DNA from: Archegozetes longisetosus | Taxonomy: Eukaryota > Arthropoda > Arachnida > Sarcoptiformes > Trhypochthoniidae | Assembly (NCBI GenBank): GCA_018873245.2 | Contig: JAEMBT020000001.1 | Location: 10,636,220-10,700,219, forward strand | Direction: 5' to 3' | Length of the DNA: 64,000 nucleotides | Shown: positions 23,284 to 35,230 of the stretch, one piece after another | Layout: the number at the start of each line of letters is the position of its first letter | How positions within the stretch are numbered: position 1 is the first letter of the stretch | Translations under genes and position numbers: made by a program | Notes under the pieces: model-generated | The model's input: only the letters and a program-made list of their open reading frames with translations | What the model was told of the DNA's origin: nothing | Database searches by the model: none

Positions 23284-26200
23284 ATGGGTAATAAGTTTTT
23301 ATTTTTCATTATTTGTTTGGTTAGTATAACTTTGAAGTTTTCATTATCACAATCTGTGAGTGGTTTTTGCGGCGTTCCGAGTAAGCCACTTAGCTCTAAG
23401 TTGAACCCAGACAAACAGATATATGAGGATGGAGAGAAAATTTTCTATGAATGTGACAATCAATATATAGATATAATACAATCTATAATATGTAAGAAAG
23501 GAAAATGGATTTGTGAACAAGACGAATGTGATGAAACACAACCGATATGCGGTATGAAAATTATGATTTAAATTATATATAAAGTGACTACATCCAGTTT
23601 AAATCAAAACTGGACACAATAATCAAAGGATCCCTAATTTTCATACTAATTAAATTTTATTATATTCAAACAATTATTAAGCCATTCATTTAAAACAGCG
23701 TCTTCTTTTGCTTGGTATTTAAAATACTTCAAAGTTCTCTAGAAAATTAAATAATTAAATATTGAATTTGAAAAATGTTTATTTCAATAAATATTTCACT
23801 GGAAAATCTTTATATCAATCATTTTTTCATTTAAGTTGAGAGTTTATATCAAAAGATTTTTATATTAATTAGAAACTCAAAGAAGACATCTAAAGTTATA
23901 TATACTAAATTATCAAAGTTCGTAATATAGTCACAGCTTTCTTAAATTTATCCAATATTAAAAATAAAGTATTTATTCAACAAAATATATGTTAGTTATA
24001 CTTTAATAACACTTATGTAGAGGAATAAAATACTTAACATTATGCAAAATTATAATTCACGATATGTTTTTAACCAACTGGGAGACAAATGGAAAAACTC
24101 TGAAAAGTTATATTTAGATACTGATGCCGATAAGATACTAGTTTAATCTAACTTAGACTTGATATAATCTTTCTATTTTAGGGCAATATTTGATTCTCAG
24201 AACTTGAAAGTTAAATTAGAAATAATAAAAGTTAGTTGACTGAAAACTAAACAAATTCCGTCAAGGTTAGGATGACCACCCGTCCCGTTTTCCACGGGAC
24301 AGTTCCGTCCTTCTAAAGGTAAGAGACAGAAATCCTGTCATACCGAAAACTCTCGACGGGACAATTAGTTGTCCCGTTTTTCAATTTTCATTTTGAAAAA
24401 TATGCTTAGAAAATACTTCTTAGATATTCAACCTTGAATTTATTTCACAAATGATAAGGTATTAAGAAATCAAGTTTAAATCACTCCTGTGGTTTAAAAT
24501 CAAAAGTTATTGAATTAATCTTTACTGCCTTTACATATCTGATACAAACCAGTATTTTTTACTTTTGAATAACTTTTGAAAGATGCCATTTTTAAGAAAA
24601 AATATACTTTTGAAACAAACCATGACTAATAATTTCCAATTTTTTAATATTAGAATGTATTGTTTGACACCTAAATATTTGTAATGACAAATAAAAACGG
24701 CGTTTTTCTTTTTAAAAATGTAAGGGTCCCGCTTTGATATTTTTGTCCCGTCATGAGACAAGCCAGAGGTGGTCACCCTAGTCAAGGTTGGTGTTCAATC
24801 TGAACTCTGTATATGAGTACCACAAACCTGGAATGCGTAGGTCAAAACTGGGTGCGTGTTCACCCTAATGGCATAGCGTTTGCTCATTTTGTATTAGATA
24901 TGCTTTTGATAAAGTATATTCGAATCAACTTATTTTGTAAACTATATTACGATTATTAGAAAAAATTGACCCATGAACTGAAGATACAGGGGCATGAAAT
25001 ATGATTTTACGAATTCATTTTAAGAATTTTTTCTCAGGAAAGAAGAGCGCTGGCAATCCTATCAAGATTTTGGAAAATTCAGCCATAATGAAAACTGTTG
25101 ATAGTCAACATGTAATAGATAAATTAATAGTCAATGATCCTGATAACATCGGTAATCGTTTATTAGTTCATGTAGACGAACAACTATTTGCAAAAACGTA
25201 TACCATAAGCCTAAGTATACAACCGAGCGTTGTTATTCAATTATTGAGAATCGAGTTTAATACCAAAAGTAGCGGAGGTAACTTCACATTAGAACAAGTC
25301 GACATTGGTTCCCATATTGAATGCAAGCAAATGAGGAACAAATTGAAACAAACTACGTCAGACAGATGGTCTTCGGTTAAGTCAACAGCAAAAAGAAGAT
25401 TGATATATTGGGGTTTGTGCCAAGCGTCTAAGACTGAGGATTTCGGGAAAAATCAGATTATATTAAATTTTATTTTAAGCCAGAAACTATTTTAAAACTC
25501 GATTTAATTGATATCTATTTTGTTGAGCCTCATATGAATGAGAATACGAGACAGATCTGTGGTACACCTTTTATACCGATTGGAGTAAACGGTAATCCGA
25601 CAAAGGCTAATATTGAATATGAACTATCATGTGCCGAAGGATTCAAACAAGCAATTGGTTCGACAAACTCGAAACAAAAGATTGTTTGTGAGTCAGGAAT
25701 GAAATGGAATGGGAAACCCCCTCAATGTTCTCCAAATAATCATTGTAACAAATTAAAAGAGGACAAAAATCTAATTAAAATCGACTCATATGAAAAAGTT
25801 TATTATCAAAACAGCTCATATTGGTTTGCGATCAAAGGAACTATAGCCATAATAGAATGCAAAAATGATACGAGTTCTAAGACTGTTATTTGTCACGAAA
25901 ACATGAAATGGAATGATAGCTGCGTCGAAAGCAATCGAGGTATCAATTTTTTCAGTTGTAAATAAGGTTTTGCTAATGAATAACAGTGAGACTACGAAAT
26001 TGTCAAAAAATACGATAAATGTTTTAAAATATATCGTCATTATCCATATTTGACGATTAGAATCCTTTTTACTAGTTTACAATCACTCATTGCTCTCTCG
26101 ATCAAATATTATGAAATATAAAGAAAAATTCGTTATCAGTTAAAAACATTATTTCTCTTGATTCTGTGGATTTTAAGTATTTGATTGTTTATATGAGATC

Positions 26201-26967
26201 ATAGATAATTGAAACCCTTGAATTAAGTTATTCAGTAGAGGTGCGTATTTTACACCCGCAGGTTTAAAGCGGATGCGGGTTTGAGAATTCTTTTCTTTCA
26301 CACCCTCACCTAAAATTATCTATAATTAAAACTCTTAATTCAATGGTTAACGAGATAAGTATTACTTCGACAACTATCACATAAATAACATAAGATTCTA
26401 ATATCATGAGCGAATGTGTGCTTGGATTTATTGATTATTAACAAATCTATAACACTAGTATTATAGAGGTTATGACCATCAACAAAGTAATTTCAACTAT
26501 ACTCATGGTTTGTTGAAATTTCGGGACGAAAATAAGAACAGATTTCCTAAACTAAGAGTTATTTCAAAAAGAATTTTAACTATACCAGTAACTAATCTCT
26601 CCACTGAGCAAGATTTCAATTATGTTGAATTACCTTTAATTGACAGATCTTCAATAGAACTAGAAAAACTCGATAAACCGCTACTTATAAGATCAAATTT
26701 TGATATTATTTTCCAGAATATAGATTTTATACTTAATCACAGTTGATATTTGTGTTTACATTCGATTTAATTAAAATAAAACTTTTGCGGGTGACCCACA
26801 TTTTTTCACTGCGGTCGGGTGCAAAGAATTTCATAGATGCGCACTTCTATTATTAAGTTCTTTAAGTAAATCTATACTGAAAGTAGTCATATAAATATAT
26901 AGATTTAACCCTGATAAAGATAATCAAAATTTATATAGTCAAGATTATTTCTTAAAAGACAACGGAA

Positions 26968-27013
<46 letters not shown>

Positions 27014-30000
27014 CTCTGTCTATCCGTCCGTCTATCTCCTTCCAAGAAACTAAACTTGTATTTTAGGAACACTGATGAACTCCCAATATTCAGTTACTTT
27101 ACATATTCTTACCTGAGTTGTAAGCGCTCTTTAAACGATTTAAATGTTGAATTTTTTTCTTACACCCTTTAAGTGATAACTTATAAAATTTGACCTATTC
27201 ATCTCCTATAGTTCACTTAATGCGAAATTTTGAACCAATCCAGTTGCAGATCTTCAGAAAGTCGATTTAAATTTTAAACTTTAATTGAATACTTAAAAAT
27301 AAATTTGAATGCATGCTTTCATTGTTCAGCCTGAGCCTTTATGGTATCATTTGAGTGTTGAATCATGTGTATTTTAGAAACGAAAATAGACCTTTAATCC
27401 TTCAAACATTCATTCATTAGTCCCAATGATTTATTGACCGTCCTGAATGCACTAAATTCGAGTAAATTCGAATTGGTCTCCGAGCTAGATGAGCTTAGAT
27501 AATTGCAAATCGATTTCATATTTTGAACAATTATTAAGTCTCCCAACTTGATGAACGATATAAAAAAATTTCGTAGTGTAGGTTGTGAAATCCATAAAGA
27601 TATACTTAGTGAAAATTTTCATCGGAGTTGATACGAAAGATAAGAGTAAGAAGGCTGAAATCTTGGTGAACTATCATATTAATAGTGTAGCAAACCTTTT
27701 CAAGCATTTGGTGAATGATTGAGTGCTTACAACCCCTCAAATATGAAGGTTCTATAAAAATTACTTCAGTTTTCGTATAAATTAAGATTCAGGTCGAAAA
27801 TATGAAAGTATATAATGATTTTGCTCAATTGTATAATCAACTTGAATGACAGAAAATATGAACACAACAACAGAAATACCAACGAGTACCGACCTCCAGA
27901 ATGGCTCAGTTACATGTAAATATGAGGAAGAATATTATGGAATTTCTGGATGGCCTGAGGTGAGAGTAGGTCAGTACTCAAGTGTTACCTGTCCTGGTGG
28001 TGATGACTCTACAAGAATCAGATGGAAATGTGAGGCAGATGGAAAGTTTGATGAAAATGGACCAAGTTGGGACCAGTGCTACGCATGGTTGAATGATTTT
28101 CCGAAAAATTTTACTAGTGTCGATGAAGTTATAGATAAGGCAGATTTAATTTTAAATAAGACCGGTACAGATGGTTCCATAGTCGACAGTCAAATATTAT
28201 CTCTTATTTTGGCCAAAATTCAAATAATGCAAAATTTTGTTGACAATAAAACTGATATAAATTCATCGAATGCCAACGTTTATACAAGAAGAACAATCTA
28301 TACTTTAAGTAATCTTATTAATCAAAAGTATGCGTGGATTAACTCAACTGAAAAAGAAAAAACTGAAATTGCATCAAATCTTTTGTCTTCTATACACTCT
28401 TCTTCATTTACTCTCGCTTCGAACCAAAATAATAGCGAAAAAGTCGAGAAAGTAATCAATCAAAACATTTATTTGAATACATTTGTTGTTGACCTCAATC
28501 GACAAGGACTAAATTTTCCGGATGACAGGACTTATAAAAATAGTACAATCTATATTCCGATGGGAGTATCAATCAATCAAAATAATACTAATAATAGTAA
28601 CGTTGCTATTGGAGCAGTTATCAACAAATTAGATGGTTATTTATTGAGGGGCATGACTAAAAACAAAAGAATCCACTCACCTATACTATTATTCAGCTTA
28701 ACCAAAAGTACAGATTCTATTAATCTCGATAAGGAAGTGAAGATAATGTAGGCATTTCATACATTTACATTATTCTCTCATTTCTAGACTCATGGGTAGC
28801 ACATTATAAGCGTGTGAAATAAAATAATAATTGATTTCAACTTTTTAATAGATTGAAACACAGTTATAAACTCCGTTTTGGAGACAAAATAGATTGTGCT
28901 TTTTGGGATTTCAACAATTCTTTGTGGTCATCAAAAGGGTGCCATAAAATCACTGATGAATCAGATCTTTTCACTACTGTTTGTAGATGCAATCATTTAA
29001 CCAATTTTGCGGCTCTGATGGACACAAGTGGCAGAGAAGATAACAACGATGTGAAATCAAAGCTGACATACTTTTGTTGTGGTGTATCGATAACCTGTCT
29101 GATAGTCACTATTGTTATCAGTTTGAATTCAAGAAATTCGAGTAGAATAAATATAACCGATAGGGATACAAATTTGAAAACTGTCATTGTATGCAATCTC
29201 AGCCTTTGCCTATTGATCGTTAACTTACTCGTGATCTCAGCCATGGATAATACTGGAAATAAAGTAAGATCACATTGTATTGAGTTGCGGTTGGACTAAT
29301 TCTTCAAAATTTATTTAAGCCATTTTTGGTTTACTTTAATTTTTATTTTTGCAAGTGAGACAAACATTTAAACAATACAAGTCAAATATATGGTGACCAA
29401 GTGTCCCGCATTGTGCGGGATTGTCCCGCATTTAAGAGTTGTGTCCCGCATACAGTATGCACCTTTTTGCGGGACGGAAAATATCATACATTTTAGGATT
29501 TATCTAAACAAATTTCCACTGTATGTTTTTATTTAATGCAAATAATGCAATTTTGTTGCCAACACGTTTCTTATCTTAAAATATGTGGAAGTCTCTACAT
29601 AAAAAGTGTCTTAATCCGTTTATTAGATACCTTGTTTTCATTCACATCGTGTGTGACTCTTATAAAGTGCAGTTCTCAATCAAATCTTTAGTTTATATTT
29701 CAAATAATTGTTATTTAAAACTGTGATTTGTAACTTGAATCAGATTAAAACTTTTTAAAAAAATTTTATAAGGGGACCAAAATTTTTTGTCCCGCATTTA
29801 ACAGTTTTTGACTTGGCCACCCTAGTCAAATATGATAAACTCTTTTAAAATTAGAAAAACATAATTAGGCTGAGCATATCTTTCTGTATTTATTCCGGCA
29901 ATTAATGTGGGACAGTCAAAAATCTAAACGGGGTCAATAAATTTTAGATTTATGAGATTTTAAGTAGGGGTTGTGGGTCTCAATTATCGTAAAATCTAAT

Positions 30001-31823
30001 TCATTCAGATTCTTTTACAATACTGTACTAATAAGATAGTATAAAGTTTTATTGTAGAAGTGCACTTTTTTATTCAAAGTCATCCTTCAGATCAATTTCA
30101 TACCTAAAAATTCTGTTAAATTAAAAATCTAATTTTTTATTCTACGGATCAGTAAATATTTGAAATATTTATTATGAAGGTTTATGATTTTTTAAATGCC
30201 TAACAGAAGACAACCAAATAGAGAAAGTGGAGAATAATAAAAGAAAAAACTTCTTACAAATATAATGTTAATATATGAGAGAAGAACAAAAGTATTGAGT
30301 TTAAGTAGAGTGACAAGAACTCCCTGAATTTTGAAATTCTAAACAAAACTATTTTGTCTCTCTTGGAATTTTTCAAACTTCTGGTATCAAATGAACGATA
30401 AACGGTCACACTTAGTTTAAGTCATCTTTTTATTTCAAATAAGACAGTATTTTATACTTGTTAGAGCAATATAAAAGCTTCTAGTATTTTTCAAGCCATT
30501 TCAATGTTATTCTAACCATAGGGTTTATGTCAAATCTCGTCTGCACTTCTGTTGTACTCATTACTGTCATCATTTTCTTGGATGCTTTTGGAAGGGTGTC
30601 AGATGTTCAAAAAAGTCTGGAAACACTTTGATAGTGATTATGACAATAAATTCTACTACGGAATTGGATATGGATCACCAATAGTTGTTTGCTTCATAGG
30701 CTTGACTTACATTTATTTTACAGAAAACATTCTGATGGATACATTTTTTGATGAACGATATAACAATTTGTATGTTTGTCTAAAAAACTAAAATTCTCAT
30801 GAAAAGATAATTTTATTTGTAGTTGTTGGATATCTTCGATAAGATATAAGAATCATATCTGGCTATTGATTGGTAATATCGCACGTCACAAAACTAACCA
30901 GAAAAGTGCTGTAACTTAACTATTAGAGTACTGGCATGTATGTCAAAAACAAGTACCTTAGTAATAGTAATACTAAGATAAATATCTATTGCTTTAATAT
31001 ATCAAATTTCAATTATGAAGGTTTTTCATAAAATTTTTTTCCGAGTCACCATCTAACTGATCGTCACAAGTACAACCCTACAAACAATCATTGGGTAGAG
31101 ATGTGTTATTAAATATTTTATAGATCTCAAAGAATAGGCCAGTAAAATTTATGAAAATTTTAAAAATCACTTTTTGTGTTCCCAAATTTAAAGAGAGACC
31201 TGAGAGGACAACAATTTTTAAGAGAACTTCTCAAAAGTTGTGCGAGTCCAATGGTATCCAAAAACGGATTGCAACAGCCATTAGAAAATCTTATAAAAGA
31301 ATAACAAAATATCATAAAGACGGGGGGATATTTTGATCATAATGATAATTTTGATTTAGATTAATGCAATAAAATGTTATTAAACTTTTCTGGTTATTTT
31401 TGTGACATACTGTACAACTTCTTATCCCACGAATTATTTACTCATGTGAATATTATTTGCAAACATAGGTCCTTTTCTACTAGTCATGCTAATAAATGGA
31501 GTCCTAATCGTATTAGTACTCAAAATGGCATTTTTCGGTAAAAATAATTTCAACTTCAGAATCGGTCAAAAGCTTTTAGCGAAAGATAGAAGATTTATAA
31601 GTTTCGTTTGTTTATTCTGTATTTCGGGATTTACTTGGCTTTCATTCTTATTATATATCCATCAAGTCTACAATATTTTTTCTTATGTATTCATTATACT
31701 CAATGGAAGTCAAGTATGATATCAAAATTTCCATTTATGTTGATTAATAATATTGTAATACTCGTAATCTTTCAGGGACTATTCATATTTCTGTACCACT
31801 ACTTTATGAACATGAAGTCATAA
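23284..31823 (+). CDS. Adhesion GPCR with CCP, discoidin-like, HormR and GAIN/GPS domains
   Basis: Nine exons: 23284-23551, 25038-25939, 27853-28747, 28852-29263, 30522-30769, 30823-30872, 31469-31713, 31776-31823, with exon 2 carrying one missing base. That is eight blocks seen plus a possible unlisted 5' exon. Phases agree throughout; total 1,022 aa. Order: signal peptide (1-~24); CCP/sushi (CGVPSKPL...C); discoidin/fucolectin-like region (~90-245); two CCP-like modules (QICGTPFIPIG..., CHENMKWNDSC); hormone-receptor domain (YGISGWPEVRVGQYSSVTCP); GAIN; GPS motif with canonical HL/T cleavage site (CRCNHLTNFAALMD, ~737); seven TM helices including FSWMLLEG (TM3), the CW of loop 2 and GFTWLSFLLY (TM6). 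The cytosolic tail is only a few residues. Exon 2 shifts frame at the A-run 25448-25452; adding one A restores phase. It is an autoproteolysed surface receptor, latrophilin-like in its HormR-GAIN-7TM core; ligand unknown. Confidence 0.85.
24268..24780. mobile_element. 513-bp hAT-type element, copy 2 (inverse of copy 1)
   Basis: Starts TAGGATGACCACC, ends GGTGGTCACCCTA. Perfect 8-bp target duplication gtcaaggt at 24260-24267 and 24781-24788. Its reverse complement aligns with the 10744-11263 element over its whole length, including the GTCCCGTC subterminal hairpins. It lies in intron 1 of the adhesion GPCR and encodes no protein. Confidence 0.87.
26236..26849 (+). mobile_element. 614-bp hAT element carrying a transposase C-terminal fragment
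   Basis: Ends TAGAGGTGCG / CGCACTTCTA; flanks ttattcag and ttattaag (7 of 8 match) form the target duplication. The interior frame 26510-26746 reads RFPKLRVISKRILTIPVTNL, then STEQDFNYVELPLI and a LLIRSN ending. That is the hAT C-terminal dimerisation (hATC) region, where family members read LAxxxLxIPATSxxSERxFS. The catalytic part is missing, so this is an internally deleted derivative. It sits in intron 2 of the adhesion GPCR. Confidence 0.8.
26972..27011. repeat. (CT)n microsatellite
   Basis: About 20 uninterrupted CT units, followed by degenerate CTGTCTATC/CGTC units to ~27038, in a GPCR intron. Confidence 0.95.
29389..29824. mobile_element. 436-bp hAT-type element (related third family member)
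   Basis: Starts TATGGTGACCAAGTGTCCCG and ends CTTGGCCACCCTA. Perfect 8-bp duplication gtcaaata (29381-29388, 29825-29832). Ends and GTCCCGC subterminal repeats are related to the 10744 and 24268 elements, but the interior differs. It lies in the GPCR intron after TM2. Confidence 0.83.
30876..31412 (+). mobile_element. Tc1-like relic in a GPCR intron
   Basis: Inverted ends share GTCACAAAA-TAACCAGAAAAGT (left ~30885, right reverse-complemented ~31385-31408). The right end reads GTGACATACTG followed by TA, typical of Tc1 termini. A residual frame 31151-31336 ends QKRIATAIRKSYKRITKY, resembling a Tc1 transposase C-terminus. The interior is mostly deleted. The left edge lies within a few bases of the splice donor of the loop-2 exon (30872/30873). 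Confidence 0.55.
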
Positions 31824-33912
31824 AAGTTTATTCAAGTGAGTTCCTATTTTGATTAAATTTATTATTTTAACAGCAAGATTGATGTTATTTTAACAGAAGC
31901 ATATAGAATAAAAGTATCAAACTTAAAGAATAAAACTAGGATTAAATAATATGTGTGTAAATTCAAGCTTAAACAGATAACCAAGCTATACACAGATAAG
32001 CTTAAAACAAATAGATAACCACTCAAAATAATCTTTTATTGCATTCAGTCAAAAGTTTTGCGTTAGGATTGAAGAAATACTAAACTCTTACATTTTGTTA
32101 TTTTTCCAATCAAGTGGTTCCAATAAAACAATTTATGCAACTTTTTTTCATAAACGTTATGATTCTTCACGTGAATATTTCAAAATGAGAAATTACCATT
32201 TTTGATGCACTTATTTTTCTTATTTTAGAACGCAGCAGGATGAATGGTGAATTCTCATCAAATCGAAGTAAATTAGCTTCTTGCTTTTATTAATCAGCGA
32301 GTTTCCTTATTTTTTTCTTGAAGTATCTCAATTCTTATTAAAAGCTAATGCTAGAAATTTATAATTAATATAACATTAAACTTTTGATGAATGAGCTTTT
32401 CATTTGAATAATGAATAATGGGACGAATTTTAATCGTATCCAATGACTGCAATGTGTTGTAAATGAATAATCTGCTTTCAATTTAGAAGAAGGAGAACTA
32501 TTATCTTAGATTCCTCTCAGAAGTGTTCAAAAACCATTACTGTCCTTTGAATTTTATTGGAATACACGGATGAGTTTTCATTGTCAGCTAGCTGTGTTAA
32601 AGGCCGAATCTTAACATGACAATTTCCCAAAATTTACTTCAATCCCTCCCCCTCATATGTTAGAAGTTTTATCGCAATTTTGAGTGATACAAAGTGTCAA
32701 AAGACTTTGAAAACTTAAATTCCTCCACAGGCTCATTACAAGAAATTCGTAATAAATTCATTATTTCTTGGACAATATATAATTTGTAATTTATATTTGG
32801 CTATAATATGAGGCCACCAATGGGGATTCTATTGATGGCCTCGAATCGCCCAACCCATTCATAATATCAAGTTACTGATTCTCCTTTTTGACGAAAAATT
32901 TCTCATTTATCTTTAACAGCTCTCAAGTTATAAATAGAGCCGCGGAGCCACTCTTCGTTTTAAGGCTTTTCTTTTGATAATTGTTCCTCAGATCATTAAT
33001 CTATTTTACTGATCACTACTTTTCTCAAGCGTTCAAATAACACAAAATAATAACATGATGAAATTATAAATTGAATTACATCGAATTCGGACGTCCAGAT
33101 GTGTCTACGGAATATTTAAGTTAACTTATTCACTTTATAATTTTGATTAAAATATAATTGACATAAAATTAAAATGAAACTTTTGAGTCAATTATAAAAG
33201 ATATACCTTTTGTTATAAACATATAGGTTTACGTTTTGATGAGAAATTAAATATCAATTAATATTTATATTTTTTTGTAATTCATTGAGTAATTTGAAGT
33301 TTTTTGAATATTCACTGTGTATGATACAGTTATAAGTTAGCTTCTAATCCTATATCAGCTGTTTAAAATTATTGATAATTAATTAAACTGTAACATTAAA
33401 AGTAACGATGTTATAATGTGTTGGCTATGGATTAAACAATTTTCAACATTGACTTTCAGTCTAGCTAAAAGTCTGAAGTTGAATGCTCTGATTTGTAGAG
33501 GCAGGCACATACTCAGGTTAACATATGGATTAATTTGTTATCAACTATTTACTAACGTTTGACATCAAGTAATCGATTGATGCATCAAATAAATACAGTT
33601 TCAAAAGTTTTCTGAGTGATTTCTTTTAGTACAGACCAATACTTCAATTATTGTAATATCTCCAAAGAGCTATAGCTCCTAACTCTGCACTGGCTACGAC
33701 TGTCATTCTCAGGCAAAACATTATATTAATACAATATAAATTTATGCTTCGAAACAAATTTTGAGGTTAGCTCAATCATATGAAACAAGAAATTTTAATT
33801 TATCAAATCTACAACTCTGTATGAATCTACTAAATTTAAGTTTAATTGAATAGTTCATTAGAGTTTTATTTTAATTATAACTCAAGTTGGTAATAAATTT
33901 TAGAGGGAGAAT
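31824..33912. other. 2.1-kb intergenic region
   Basis: Only a short hairpin is visible (GAGGCCACCAAT ... ATTGATGGCCTC, 32810-32842). No gene supported. Confidence 0.4.
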
Positions 33913-34861
33913 TCATTCATCTAATAATTTACTGAATAAACTTTCCATTAAATCGTGTAAAAGAGTATAGCCCAAAGTGTTGATATGTAAGTGATCAGAA
34001 CGATATAAAGTTGTGTTTACGTTTCCCAGTGAAGCGCGGAAATGTGAGCCCACATCAAAAAAGTGAACGATTCGATTGTCATTCAATTTAGCACTCATTG
34101 AGTTTATACTTGTGACAGATGTGTCCGCAGATACTCCCTGTCGCGGAAGAATAGCAATCATAATAATTTTGGCGTTCGGCAATTTCTTTTCAAATTTTTC
34201 AATAACTGTTTTGATTCCTCTTTCTATATCATCGTCTGAATTATGGCCTATATTATTACTTCCTGTATATTGATGTAAAGTTAGGTTTTAGATCATTTGA
34301 TTTTGTAAAAAAGTATTTCACCTCTTTTCTTATACAGTAGTTCTCAACCTTCTTTTACTTGCGGCCCACAAATAATGCAAAAGCAGCCCTCTTGTATCCT
34401 ATTGTCATAGAATCTGATGTTAAAATTTCTAACTATGGGAACCGAATTTTTGCCGTAAAAATGAGGCTGAAAACCGATGCACAAACATCTTTTACAGATT
34501 TGATACTGAACATACCGATCGATATAACAACTACTTTTGGATCTATGCCATCAAATTCTCCATTTTCTATTCTGTAAATCAGGTTTTCTGTTCTATCACC
34601 TCCAATGCCATAATTGTAAGCATGACGTGGAGCATAGTATTTTTCCCAAACCTCGAGCCCCCAGCCCTGTTTCAACAATCCTTCGATTCCTGAGGCACCA
34701 ACAAATACTGCTTTTATGTCTGCCTTATGTGTGATAGTTTGATTGACTAGTTGTTCGTGATGTTTAAGCCAATTAGCATCCCTGGCTTGACCTATCCACG
34801 GAAGGTTTTCAGCATAAGCGTCAACCAATAATAAAAGCAAGTAAAATAATTTAAGTTGCAT
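33913..34861 (-). CDS. PAF-acetylhydrolase-like SGNH/GDSL hydrolase
   Basis: Two exons on the minus strand, 34861-34516 and 34262-33913 (donor GGTATG, acceptor ACAG), giving 231 aa, the usual size for PAFAH1B catalytic-subunit relatives. Residues 1-~18 are a signal peptide (LKLFYLLLLLVDAYA), so this copy is secreted, unlike cytosolic brain PAFAH. Block I is AVFVGASGIEG with the nucleophile Ser. The usual GDS is GAS. Block II is YNYGIGGDRTENLIYRI and block III VVVISIGSNNIGH, formed across the intron. The DxxH pair is in SDHLHINTLGY near the C-terminus. The family hydrolyses short-chain esters/acetyl groups; the Asp-to-Ala change next to Ser is unusual but the Ser/Asp/His triad is intact. Substrate unknown. 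Confidence 0.85.
34335..34400 (+). mobile_element. Possible hAT terminal fragment in the hydrolase intron
   Basis: CAGTAGTTCTCAACCTTCTT followed by GCGGCCCAC resembles the widespread CAGTGGTTCTCAACC-type hAT (Charlie-like) terminus. The opposite end was not found, so it may be a truncated copy. Confidence 0.35.
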
Positions 34862-35230
34862 TTTTTCTTAAAGTAGAATTAAAAATACATTAAATTAGTT
34901 TTTCGGATGATCAAAGATTAAATACTAGAGAGGTTCCACAACTACTATGTAAATAAATAGAAGGATACTAAATAATTTTAATGAGGATATCAAGCATAAA
35001 AGTCGAAAAGTACTTCTTGCTTGACTTTTGAAAACAAAAAGGCTTATTAGATAGTAGAAGATAAGGTAAAACCGAAAACTAATATAACATATTTAGTCAT
35101 TAAGACATTAATGAGAACGAACTTTTACGTAAGAAAAGTTTTTAAAAAAATTGAATCATAGTTTGTACATTTTATAGATTAAATGCCAACACAAAATACT
35201 TTCTCAAACATTTATTTAGTCCTTTAAAAC

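Noticed and set aside
25038-25496. Separate intron inside the discoidin-like exon
   Set aside because: A donor at ~25276 with an acceptor at ~25440 is possible, but it would delete a strand-rich segment. A one-base indel in the A-run at 25448 explains the frame change and restores overall phase.
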